Shown: one piece after another, positions 1-6,207 of the stretch | How the letters are laid out: every line of letters starts with the position of its first letter | How positions within the stretch are numbered: position 1 is the first letter of the stretch | The notes under the pieces: generated by a model | Database searches by the model: none | What the model was told of the DNA's origin: nothing | The model's input: only the letters and a program-made list of their open reading frames with translations | Program-made: the position numbers and the translations under genes | From: Micropruina sp. | GTDB lineage: Bacteria; Actinomycetota; Actinomycetes; Propionibacteriales; Propionibacteriaceae | Assembly (NCBI GenBank): GCA_013693855.1 | Contig: CP059261.1 | Coordinates: forward strand, 3,380,468 to 3,387,564 | Reading direction: 5' to 3' | Length of the DNA: 7,097 bases

Positions 1-978
1 CCCGGACGCGACGTGCAGTTGCGCCTTGACCAGGTCGGTGTCGGTGGTGACCTCGGTGATCGGGTGCTCGACCTGCAATCGCGTGTTGACTTCGAGGAAT
101 GCGAACGTGCTGGACGCCGGGTGGTAGAGGAACTCCACCGTCCCGGCCCCGGCGTAGCCGACCCGCAGGGCCAGCCGCTCGGCGGCGGCCTTGAGTTCGT
201 CGGTCTGTTCGCGGGTCAGCAGCGGAGACGCCGACTCCTCGATCACCTTCTGGTTGCGCCGCTGCACGGTGCAGTCCCGGACGCCGAGTGCCCAGGCGGT
301 GCCCTGCCCGTCCGCGATCACCTGGACCTCGACGTGTCGCGCGCCGGTCACCAGGCGCTCCAGGAACACCGTCCCGTTGCCGAAGGCGCGTTCGGCCTCG
401 TCCCGGGTCCGCTGGTAGGCGTCCTCGAGGTCGGCCGGGTCGTCCACGCGCCTGATGCCCCGGCCGCCGCCGCCCGCGGTGGCCTTCAGCATCAGCGGGT
501 AGCCGATCCGCTCGGCGGCTGCCAGGGCCTCGTCCAGGGTCTCGACGCCGCCACGGCTCCACGGGGCGACCGGGACGCCCACCTCCTCAGCGATCAGTTT
601 CGAACCGATCTTGTCGCCGAGTTGGCGCATCGCCTCGGCTGAGGGCCCGATGAACGTGACGCCCAGGTTCGCGCACAGGTCGGCGAAGTCGGCGTCCTCG
701 GCCACGAAGCCCCAGCCGACCCAGACCGCGTCGGCGTGCGTGTCGCGGAGGGCCTGGGCGAGGAGCTCGTGGTTCAGGTACGGACGGGCCGACGCCGGCC
801 CGAGCGGGTAGACCTCGTCGGCCTCGCGGGCGAACATGGCCGTCCGTTCGGCGTCGGTGTAGAGCGCGATGGTGCGGATCGGGTCGGCGTCCGGGTGCTC
901 GGCGTTGAGGTCGCGGACGGCATGGATGAGCCGCATGGCGGCTTCGCCGCGGTTCACGATCGCGATGCGCTTGAACAC
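1..978 (-). CDS. Biotin carboxylase domain of an acyl-CoA carboxylase, N-terminal 326 residues (partial)
   Basis: ATP-dependent carboxylation of biotin, the first half-reaction of acetyl-/propionyl-/long-chain acyl-CoA or pyruvate carboxylases (cytoplasmic). Seen: the N-terminal Rossmann-like start IAIVNRGEAAMRLIHAV (residues 5-21); the ATP-grasp glycine loop KATAGGGGRG (about 162-172); the catalytic segment DCTVQRRNQKVIEE (about 232-245); and the signature EVNTRLQVEHP (about 295-305), which carries the metal-binding Glu/Asn and the catalytic Arg. All key residues are intact. The start is GTG at 976-978, preceded by a perfect AGGAGG with 5-base spacing. The frame is open to the left edge, so the rest of the domain and anything fused to it lie outside. 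The wording RGEAAMRLIHAVRDLN resembles the very long single-chain carboxylases of actinobacteria (biotin carboxylase, carboxyltransferase and biotin carrier in one chain); that is inference from memory, and a separate AccC-like subunit remains possible. A large tandem array lies just upstream. Confidence 0.95.
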   Translation of the reverse strand, partial: MFKRIAIVNRGEAAMRLIHAVRDLNAEHPDADPIRTIALYTDAERTAMFAREADEVYPLGPASARPYLNHELLAQALRDTHADAVWVGWGFVAEDADFADLCANLGVTFIGPSAEAMRQLGDKIGSKLIAEEVGVPVAPWSRGGVETLDEALAAAERIGYPLMLKATAGGGGRGIRRVDDPADLEDAYQRTRDEAERAFGNGTVFLERLVTGARHVEVQVIADGQGTAWALGVRDCTVQRRNQKVIEESASPLLTREQTDELKAAAERLALRVGYAGAGTVEFLYHPASSTFAFLEVNTRLQVEHPITEVTTDTDLVKAQLHVASG

Positions 979-983
979 CGTTG

Positions 984-989
984 CCTCCT
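984..989 (-). promoter_or_regulatory. Shine-Dalgarno site of the carboxylase gene
   Basis: On the minus strand the sequence is AGGAGG, then CAACG, then GTG. The match is perfect and the 5-base spacing fixes the GTG at 976-978 as the start. This differs from the two other genes with clear start signals in the window, which look leaderless, so the carboxylase mRNA should have a 5' leader reaching toward or into the repeat array. Confidence 0.85.
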
Positions 990-1020
990 GCGCGGGTCCT
1001 TCGAATTGTTCTGGACGAAT

Positions 1021-1046
1021 CTCCCACGCCTGGGCACCCGTGGGAG
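1021..1046. promoter_or_regulatory. 8-bp perfect inverted repeat upstream of the carboxylase gene
   Basis: CTCCCACG (1021-1028) and CGTGGGAG (1039-1046) are exact reverse complements separated by 10 bases, 43 bases upstream of the GTG start and before the tandem array begins. It could be an operator for a dimeric repressor or a hairpin in the mRNA leader. There is no U-tract, so a terminator is unlikely. No convincing -35/-10 pair could be picked out around it. The dyad is seen directly; its role is inference. Confidence 0.4.
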
Positions 1047-1110
1047 CCGTCCGGCCAGATGTCGCGGATTCGGCGGCGGCGCGGGCCGGCCAGGCCCCGG
1101 CGAACGGGAC

Positions 1111-2112
1111 GGCCGTGGTGTGCCGGAGAGCCGCGGTGGGCCGTCGAGGCCGCGGCGTGTTCGAAGAGACCGCGGTTTGCCGGAGAAGCCGCGGTGTCGG
1201 AGTCGGCCGCGGTGTTCCGGAGAAGCCGCGGTGTTCCGGAGCGACTGCGGTGGGCCGGAGAAGCCGTGGTGTTCAGGGAGGCCGTGGAGTTCGGAGGGGC
1301 AGGGGTGGTGCCGGAGAGGCTGCGGTCTGCGGAGTCGGCCGCGGTGTTCCGGAGAAGCCGCGGTGTTCCGCAGAGACCGCGGTGGGCCGGAGAGGCCGCG
1401 GTGCGCCGGAGAGGCCGTGGAGTTCGGGGAGGCCGTGGTGTTCGGAGGGGCAGCGGTGCGCCGGAGAGGCTGCGGTCTGCGGAGTCGGCCGCGGTGTTCG
1501 GGGAGGCCGCGGTGTTCGGAGGGGCAGGGGTGCGCCGGAGAGGCTGCGGTCCGCGGAGTCGGCCGCGGTGTTCGGAGTCGGCCGTGGTGTTCCGGAGAGA
1601 CTGCGGTGGGCCGGAGAAGCCGCGGTGTTCCGGAGAGACCGCGGTGGGCCGGAGAAGCCGCGGTGTTCCGGAGAGACCGCGGTGTTCCGGAGAAGCCGCG
1701 GTGTTCCGGAGAAGCCATGGTGTTCCGGAGAAGCCGCGGTGGGCCGGAGAAGCCGCGGTGGGCCGGAGAGACCGTGGTGGGCCGGAGAGACCGTGGTGGG
1801 CCGGAGAGACCGTGGAGTTCGGAGAGGCCGCGGAGTTCGGAGAGGCCGTGGTGTGCCGGAGTCGGCCGTGGAGTTCCGGAGAAGCCGCGGTGGGCCGGAG
1901 AGACCGTGTTGGGCCGGAGAGACCGTGGTGGGCCGGAGAGACCGTGGAGTTCGGAGAGGCCGCGGAGTTCGGAGAGGCCGTGGTGTGCCGGAGTCGGCCG
2001 TGGAGTTCCGGAGAAGCCGCGGTGGGCCGGAGAGGCCGTGGAGTTCGGAGAGGCCGTGGAGTTCGGAGAGGCCGTGGTGTGCCGGAGTCGCCGCGGTGTG
2101 CCGGAGTCGGCC
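1111..2112. repeat. Tandem array of about fifty 18/19-base G-rich units
   Basis: A continuous array with typical unit GTTCCGGAGAAGCCGCGGT (19 bases). Variants use GGGCCGG in place of GTTCCGG, AGACC or AGGCC in place of AAGCC, and GTGG in place of GCGG; an 18-base form is GTTCGGAGAGGCCGTGGA. Palindromes CCGCGG and TCCGGA alternate along much of it. The plus strand is strongly G-rich over C. Neither the units nor their complement contain stop codons, so every frame stays open for about 1 kb; 19 is not a multiple of 3, so no frame keeps a stable peptide repeat. Three longer blocks recur at 1293-1350, 1444-1500 and 1518-1574. No gene is seen here. The array ends about 130 bases upstream of the carboxylase start and may be copied by read-through from the nucleotidyltransferase gene. 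Confidence 0.93.
1744..2034. repeat. 132-bp direct duplication inside the array
   Basis: Bases 1744-1902 match 1876-2034 with one difference (G at 1777, T at 1909). The offset is 132 bases, which equals six 19-base units plus one 18-base unit. The near-identity against a background of diverged units points to a recent unequal exchange or slippage event. Confidence 0.9.
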
Positions 2113-2155
2113 GGCCCACCCGTTTGGTGGGCCCACCCGGTAGCAGGCCCACCCG
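2113..2155. repeat. Hairpin and GGCCCACCCG direct repeats at the array edge
   Basis: GGCCCACC (2113-2120) and GGTGGGCC (2126-2133) form a perfect 8-bp stem with a 5-base loop. The decamer GGCCCACCCG occurs at 2113, 2130 and 2146. This marks the point where the G-rich array gives way to C-rich DNA on the plus strand. Apart from the hairpin at 2236-2255, I see no gene or repeat family from here to 2421. Confidence 0.6.
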
Positions 2156-2235
2156 TGTCGCCCGCGCACCTCGTTCGGCCGTCCCACCCCCGTTTGGCCC
2201 CGTTTGCCGACGTTGCACCCCGTCGTGCCACGTTG

Positions 2236-2255
2236 GCGCCTCCTCTAGGAGGCGC
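2236..2255. terminator. Strong 9-bp hairpin downstream of the nucleotidyltransferase gene, possible terminator
   Basis: GCGCCTCCTCTAGGAGGCGC is a perfect 9-bp inverted repeat with a 2-base centre (in practice an 8-bp stem with a 4-base loop). It lies about 170 bases past the stop of the minus-strand gene at 2422. No T-run follows on either strand. U-less hairpins are thought to act as terminators in some actinobacteria, but the distance from the stop makes this tentative; an operator or RNA-processing hairpin is equally possible. Confidence 0.35.
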
Positions 2256-2421
2256 TAGGTGACAGTGAGGGGCGCAATGTGGAGATCCAGAGGGGGCGAA
2301 AAGGGAGATCAGAGGGAGTCTGCGGGCCACTTGGGGCACTGGGCCCACTGGAGGCCACCGGCAGCGAGAGGGCTCGCGTCCGGCGCCGCGATCTGTCGCC
2401 GACTCGGGGCGCTCCGGCCGG

Positions 2422-3159
2422 CTACAGCCAGCCGAACCGGGCCGCGATCAGATCCGCGCCGACGCTGGGGAACTCGCGCCAGCCGCGCTCCAACTCCTCG
2501 CGGGCAAGGACGAACAGGGCTCGCGCGGCCGGTTCGGCCGGCTGGTCGACCGCGGCGTCCAGCCGCGCGCCCACGTCCGGATGGGCCTGTTCGAACCGTC
2601 GCAGCGGGTCAAAGGGGCTGGGGTCGTCCGGCCCCGTGGGAGTGAGCCTGGCCCGCAGCACGGCGATCAGGTGGGTGAGTGCGTAGGTCCGGATCAAGGT
2701 GCCGCCAGAAAGCACCTCGCCGCGGCGGACTCGTCCGGTACCCAGGTAGAGCTTTGCCATGAACAGTCGGACGTCATTGGCCGGGTCGCCCGGCGCGGGC
2801 GGCTCGCCGAACTCCAGGTCGCCGCCGTCGAGGACCACCTCTCGGTGCGGATCACGGATCTGCCACGGACGCCCGGCGCCGAACTCGTACAAGGTGCCGT
2901 CGTCGTAGAGTACGACCCCGCCGTCGCCGTACTCCCGAGCCTCCAGGATCGCGCGGTCACGATCGGGGAGGAAGGGCCACCCGACCCGTCCCGAGGGAGC
3001 GGCCTCGGGCGTCAGGAACAGGTTGAAATCCAGGTCGGACCACTCGTCACGCCGGGCCTCCCCTTCCTGCGCGGCCGAGCCGAACAGGACCAGGCTGGTG
3101 ACCCCTTCGGTCGCCCGGCAGCGCTCGATTAGGGCTTCGCGATGCTCGTCCAAGTCCAC
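2422..3159 (-). CDS. Nucleotidyltransferase-fold protein, aminoglycoside/lincosamide adenylyltransferase-like
   Basis: A 245-residue soluble protein. Seen: the polymerase-beta type motif, LVLFGSAA (residues 23-30, Gly27-Ser28) followed after 13 residues by SDLDFNLF (41-48) with the metal-binding pair Asp42 and Asp44. The second half (about 135-245) is mainly helical, with NDVRLFMAKLYLGTGRVRRG followed by LIRTYALTHLIAVLRARL, like the C-terminal helical domain of aminoglycoside and lincosamide nucleotidyltransferases. These families transfer AMP from ATP to an antibiotic hydroxyl; whether this protein uses a drug, a metabolite or a macromolecule cannot be told. The start is GTG at 3157-3159; a TAGGCT box six bases upstream and the lack of a good Shine-Dalgarno suggest a leaderless mRNA. 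It stands alone: the nearest genes are about 1.0 and 1.4 kb away, and repeats fill both gaps. Confidence 0.85.
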   Translation of the reverse strand: MDLDEHREALIERCRATEGVTSLVLFGSAAQEGEARRDEWSDLDFNLFLTPEAAPSGRVGWPFLPDRDRAILEAREYGDGGVVLYDDGTLYEFGAGRPWQIRDPHREVVLDGGDLEFGEPPAPGDPANDVRLFMAKLYLGTGRVRRGEVLSGGTLIRTYALTHLIAVLRARLTPTGPDDPSPFDPLRRFEQAHPDVGARLDAAVDQPAEPAARALFVLAREELERGWREFPSVGADLIAARFGWL

Positions 3160-3165
3160 CCCGTC

Positions 3166-3171
3166 AGCCTA
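3166..3171 (-). promoter_or_regulatory. -10 box of a leaderless promoter for the nucleotidyltransferase gene
   Basis: On the minus strand TAGGCT is followed by GACGGG (6 bases) and the GTG start. This places transcription initiation at or next to the start codon, the standard geometry of actinobacterial leaderless genes. No clear -35 is seen. The same spacing with TAGTCT occurs at the lactonase gene, which strengthens both calls. Confidence 0.6.
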
Positions 3172-3211
3172 GGCGTCCGTCCGGACAATCCGGGGTGCAG
3201 CGAGCCCCACC

Positions 3212-3390
3212 TCCGGTGAGCCCCTCTCCGGTTCGGCACCCAATCTCCTGTTCGGCACCGACTCTCGGGTCTGGTACCCGATCTCGCGTTCGGCACCGAA
3301 TCTCGGGTTCGGTGGCCACTCTCGCCGTTGGAGCCGAGATCCGGCGCCCAACATGAGACTCGGTACCGAAGGTGAGATTCGGCTCACCCA
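3212..3390. repeat. Head-to-head 19-base repeat block 0
   Basis: One degenerate unit (3212-3230) and five contiguous exact-length units (3231-3249, 3250-3268, 3269-3287, 3288-3306, 3307-3325), of the type GTTCGGCACCGAATCTCGG, run in the minus orientation. They are followed by an 8-base centre CGTTGGAG (3326-3333), then three plus-oriented units (3334-3352, 3353-3371, 3372-3390) such as ATGAGACTCGGTACCGAAG. The first degenerate unit begins 41 bases upstream of the nucleotidyltransferase -10 box, so the block could influence that promoter. Open frames here are not genes. Confidence 0.85.
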
Positions 3391-3600
3391 TCCCTGCCTA
3401 TTCGCTGCGGCGCTCGTCCGAGCGCTGGGCGGCGAAGCGCTCGATCTCGCGCTCGACACCGACCCTCCATCTCGGGGCCCACTCTCCGGTTCGGGGCCCC
3501 ATCTCCGGTTCGACACCGAGTCTCGGGTTCGGTACCCGATCTCGCCGCCGGAGGCGAGATTGCGTACCCAACCTGAGAGTGCGTACCGAAGGCGAGATCA
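3381..3600. repeat. 220-bp repeat unit, copy 1 (gene-tail relic plus 19-base block)
   Basis: Starts with GGCTCACCCATCCCTGCCTA, continues into a relic of the 3' end of the coiled-coil gene, then five minus-oriented 19-base units (3451-3545), the centre CGCCGGAG (3546-3553) and plus-oriented units from 3554. The centre is an 8-bp perfect stem, ATCTCGCC (3539-3546) and GGCGAGAT (3553-3560). The next copy starts exactly at 3601. Confidence 0.85.
3398..3460 (-). pseudogene. Orphan copy 1 of the coiled-coil gene's last codons
   Basis: On the minus strand this 63-base stretch reads GVEREIERFAAQRSDERRSE and then TAG. The intact gene (4188-5540) ends with EIERLAAQRSDKRRSE and TAG, so 14 of the last 16 residues and the stop match. 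No upstream coding sequence continues it: beyond Gly-Val the DNA becomes 19-base repeats. It is therefore a displaced gene tail, not a gene. The frame is intact in this copy. Confidence 0.8.
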
Positions 3601-3802
3601 GGCTCACCCATCCCTGCCTATTCGCTGCGCGCTTTTCCTAACGCTGGGCGGCGAACCGTTCGATCTCCCGCTCGACACCGGATCTCCAGTTCGGGCCCCC
3701 GGTTCGACACCGAGTCTCGGGTTCGGCACCCACTCGCCTTCGGTACCCAATCTCGCCGCTGGAGGCGAGATTGCGTGCCCAACTTGAGAGTGCGTACCGA
3801 AG
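3601..3802. repeat. 220-bp repeat unit, copy 2, shortened
   Basis: Starts with the same 28 bases as copy 1. It has a decayed gene tail, then minus-oriented units from 3670 (one shortened to 13 bases and another to 17), the centre CGCTGGAG (3757-3764), and plus units at 3765-3783 and 3784-3802. The centre is the best dyad in the window: CAATCTCGCC (3748-3757) and GGCGAGATTG (3764-3773), 10 bp with a 6-base loop. It then passes in register into the 38-bp array. Confidence 0.82.
3618..3679 (-). pseudogene. Orphan copy 2 of the coiled-coil gene's last codons, frameshifted
   Basis: On the minus strand it reads GVEREIERFAAQR and then TAG, where copy 1 continues SDERRSE. A single-base deletion further on also breaks the frame before the ancestral stop. 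It is more decayed than copy 1, which argues against selection for a peptide. The 19 bases GCGAACCGTTCGATCTCCC differ at two positions from the intact gene's 3' end. Confidence 0.78.
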
Positions 3803-4000
3803 GCGAGACCCGGCGGCGGCCCCGGGGATGCATACCCGAGGCGAGACCCGGCGGCGGCCCCGGGGATGCATACCCGAGGCGAGACCCGGCGGCGGCCCCG
3901 GGGATGCATACCCGAGCCGAGACCCGGCGGCGGCCCCGGGGATGCATACCCGAGGCGAGACCTGGCGGCGGCCCGAGAGGGTGCACTCGAGGCGAGATTC
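3803..4000. repeat. 38-bp tandem array, four good copies and degenerate ends
   Basis: Units start at 3803, 3841, 3879, 3917 and 3955; the fifth is degenerate and is followed by GCGAGATTC at 3992. Each unit is two 19-base halves, GCGAGACCCGGCGGCGGCC and CCGGGGATGCATACCCGAG. It is in exact register with the plus-oriented 19-base units before it, and the second half matches CTGAGAGTGCGTACCGAAG at 12 of 19 positions, so it looks like a local amplification of a dimer. Palindromes CCCCGGGG and ATGCAT occur in every copy. Units abut with no spacers. 38 is not a multiple of 3, so no repeat protein is encoded. Confidence 0.92.
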
Positions 4001-4071
4001 ATGACCCGCCGCGCATCGAGTTCCGGGCTGGGCACAGGGGACGGACGAACGGCAGCGGCTGCGGCGCCCGC

Positions 4072-4133
4072 GGCGGCGCCGCCAAACCCACATGCGTGGC
4101 GGGAGCCTGACCGAACCGCCCGCTTCCAGGCTC
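4072..4133. terminator. Two dyads downstream of the coiled-coil gene, possible terminator region
   Basis: GAGCCTG (4103-4109) pairs with CAGGCTC (4127-4133) across 17 bases, 55-85 bases past the stop of the minus-strand gene. Next to it, GGCGGCGCCGCC (4072-4083) is a perfect 12-base palindrome. Both could fold in the 3' end of that mRNA, but no T-run follows, so the terminator role is only a guess. I see no gene between 4001 and 4187. Confidence 0.3.
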
Positions 4134-4187
4134 GACACCAACCCGCCCGCAAGCAGCAGGAACCGGCCGCCAGGACGCCAACCCCGG

Positions 4188-5540
4188 CTACTCGCTGCGG
4201 CGCTTGTCGGAGCGCTGCGCCGCGAGCCGTTCGATTTCCCGGCGTTCGGCTTCCTGCTCGTAGGCCGCCTTGCGCTCGCGCCGGGCCCGCTTGGCGGCGA
4301 TCCGATCCGCCTGCTCCTGCCGCTGCCGCTCCTGCTCGGCGAGCCGGTTCGCCTCCGCCTCCTCGGCTGCGGCCCGCTCGGCGGCGGCCCGGTCCAGTTC
4401 GGCCTGCTGCGCAGCCCGTTCAGCCGCCACACGGCGTTCCGCGGCTCGCCGGTCCAGGTCGGCATGGGCCGACTCCCGTGCCACGGCCTCCTGCTGGGCA
4501 GCCTCGGCCCACCAGCCGTGAGCCCGGCCGGCCAGCTCGTTCATCACCGCGAGGAACCGATCGCGGCCAGCCGGGTCGGTCTCGTCCGCGGCCTCCCAAG
4601 AAACGGACGAAGGAACGCCTGGGAGATGCAGCGGGACGATCTCGACGTCCAGCAAACCCGCCTCCTCGGGACGCCCCACGGCGGCCAGGGTCGCCGCCAG
4701 ACCCGCCCGCGCGGCGGGTACCAGAGTCGGCGCGTGGGGCTCGACCAGGGCCAGCAGCCGGCGCCGAACCACCACGGCCAGGTCGGCGTCGCCACGCTGT
4801 ACCAACTGATCGGCGACCTCTGCGTAGGCCGCCACCGGCTCCAACAGGCGCTCGACCAGGGCGTCGCTGGGCCGGCCGTCCAACCGTCCCGCGATCAGTG
4901 CCTGGTGCTCCTCGAGCGCACCCAGCCCGTGCAGCACCGCCTGATCGGGCAGGCCCGCGGCCCAGCGGACCACAGCCAGCAGCCGCTGCACGTCCATCGG
5001 CAGGTACGACTCGGCCTCGGCACGGTCCAGCCGGGACGCCGCCGCGTCCGCCAGCGCGTTCGCGCCTGCCCCGTCCCCGGACGACAGCGCCGCGCGGGCC
5101 CGCACCAACAACTGCCACGTGCGCGTGCGCGCGCTCAACGCCTCGGTCAACGGACGAACCTCCGCCTGCAGCGTGAGCGCGGCCTCCAGGGTGCGGCCGG
5201 CCGCCTCGTCCAAGCCCATCGCCGACTGCAGGACGGCCAGATGGGTGGCGGCGGTGGCCAGCCTCGCGGCGTCGGGGACCGGCGTGTACGGGCCGAGCGG
5301 CCCGGCGGCGGCGACGGCCTTGGCGGCGAGAGCCAGCGCCTCCTGGGCGTCGGCGGCGGCTTCCGCGTAGGCGTGGCCCATCAGGCGGTGCGCGGTGAGC
5401 GCGGTCAGCGCGTCGGCGAGGTCGCCGGCCCGGGCGGGATCGTTGCCATGCCACCCACGCAGCCGCGCCACTTCGGCGGCCAGCGCCCGCGTCCGGGACG
5501 GGAAGGGATCGGTCGGGTTCGTCACTGTCATCAACTCCAT
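4188..5540 (-). CDS. Unrecognised Ala-rich helical protein (TPR-like) with C-terminal charged coiled coil
   Basis: A 450-residue protein; I do not recognise the family. Residues about 15-330 are Ala/Leu-rich and almost wholly helical, with patches that look like tetratricopeptide helices, for example HRLMGHAYAEAAADAQEALA and AATHLAVLQSAMGLDEAAGR. This suggests a solenoid scaffold for protein contacts. From about 347 to the end it is a long charged helix rich in Glu, Arg, Ala and Gln (such as AEEAEANRLAEQERQRQEQA), likely a coiled coil. No signal peptide or membrane segment is seen, so it is probably cytoplasmic. Start choice is unsure: ATG at 5538-5540 gives the longest form, but a GGAG lies nine bases before a GTG at 5523-5525, and ATG at 5529-5531 is also in frame. 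Its last codons and stop recur twice downstream inside the repeat blocks. The coding bias supports this strand over the long antisense frame. Confidence 0.8.
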   Translation of the reverse strand: MELMTVTNPTDPFPSRTRALAAEVARLRGWHGNDPARAGDLADALTALTAHRLMGHAYAEAAADAQEALALAAKAVAAAGPLGPYTPVPDAARLATAATHLAVLQSAMGLDEAAGRTLEAALTLQAEVRPLTEALSARTRTWQLLVRARAALSSGDGAGANALADAAASRLDRAEAESYLPMDVQRLLAVVRWAAGLPDQAVLHGLGALEEHQALIAGRLDGRPSDALVERLLEPVAAYAEVADQLVQRGDADLAVVVRRRLLALVEPHAPTLVPAARAGLAATLAAVGRPEEAGLLDVEIVPLHLPGVPSSVSWEAADETDPAGRDRFLAVMNELAGRAHGWWAEAAQQEAVARESAHADLDRRAAERRVAAERAAQQAELDRAAAERAAAEEAEANRLAEQERQRQEQADRIAAKRARRERKAAYEQEAERREIERLAAQRSDKRRSE

Positions 5541-5877
5541 TGCACCATGTCCGGCCGCAGGGCCCCGTCCCGGACCACTCCCCGTGTCCGGCGGCGCAGC
5601 CCTCCCCTGCCCACCCCCGCCTGTTCAGCCGTCTCCGGAGATATCGAGGCTCGCGAACGGCCCCGGAGTGGGCGGCTGTGAAGTTGGGGTCGGTCTCAGT
5701 CCTCCGAACCTGGCTCACCTGCGTGCCGGCCTTCACCCCACACCCTCGGATGGCCGCCCCCGCCCCCTCCGGCCACGCACTGGCCCGGCTCTGACAGTGG
5801 GAGATGGGAGCGGGGGACGCGAGTGTGCGCTGCCCCGAGGAACTGCAGAACCGCACCCACCGTCTTTCCCTCGCCCC
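5541..5877. other. Intergenic stretch with no recognised feature
   Basis: This lies between the start of the coiled-coil gene and the next repeat field. It is C-rich on the plus strand with a small palindrome CTCCGGAG (5633-5640). It should hold the promoter of the minus-strand coiled-coil gene, but no convincing -10/-35 pair stands out. The open frames here are short, overlap on both strands and match nothing I know. Confidence 0.5.
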
Positions 5878-6057
5878 TACCCCCGCCGAATCTCGACCTC
5901 GGCACCCACTCTCACCCTGGGCCCCGAATCTCGCCTCCGACAGCGAGAGTGAACACCCAACCCGAGACTCGGCGCCCACAGCGAGAGTGAGAAGGCCCGA
6001 AAGCTGGGATCACACCGAAAGCGAGAACGACCCGAGACTCGGCGCCGACCGCGAGAG
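5878..6057. repeat. Head-to-head 19-base repeat block, third gap, copy A
   Basis: Three minus-oriented units (5878-5896, 5897-5915, 5916-5934), an 8-base centre CTCCGACA (5935-5942), then plus units GCGAGAGTGAACACCCAAC (5943-5961), CCGAGACTCGGCGCCCACA (5962-5980) and further degenerate units carrying GCGAGA cores to about 6057. The centre forms TCTCGC-N8-GCGAGA. The plus unit CCGAGACTCGGCGCC is close to the complement of the second gap's unit (CCGAGATTCGGTGCC), so the two gaps share one family. From about 6058 to 6207 the repeat pattern is lost and no gene is seen. Confidence 0.82.
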
Positions 6058-6207
6058 TCACGGGAAGCGACCGCTGCACAGGGACGGCGCCCAAACCGAA
6101 TGCGAGCCGGCAAGTGACCGCTGCACCTTGTCGGCACCACGGAACGCCGAACGAACATGCCGCTCCTCACAACCACCCAGCCAGTGACCACCGCGGAATA
6201 CCGCCCT

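Noticed and set aside
13..642. 209-residue plus-strand frame opposite the carboxylase
   Set aside because: The minus strand encodes an unmistakable biotin carboxylase with all catalytic motifs, so this is a shadow.
587..2348. Several long open frames on both strands across the G-rich array (for example 736-2262 plus and 954-2348 minus)
   Set aside because: They exist because the repeat units lack stop codons in every frame. The 18/19-base mix shifts frame from unit to unit, several run antisense into the carboxylase, and no known domain appears.
3803..4000. CRISPR array
   Set aside because: The 38-bp units abut directly with no unique spacers, and no cas genes are present.
3212..4000. Iterons of a plasmid replication origin or a partition centromere
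   Set aside because: No Rep, ParA or ParB gene lies in the window, the neighbours look chromosomal, there is no AT-rich segment, and the same repeats recur in a separate gap.
3164..4152. Open frames in the second gap, such as minus-strand 3604-4152 with repeated GPPPGL/MHPRGRRRVS peptides
   Set aside because: They are translations of 19- and 38-base repeats that are not multiples of three, overlapping on both strands. The DNA period, not the peptide, is conserved.
4092..5681. 529-residue open frame on the plus strand opposite the coiled-coil gene
   Set aside because: It is an antisense shadow in high-GC DNA. The minus-strand frame has the sensible helical composition, third-position GC bias and coiled-coil pattern.
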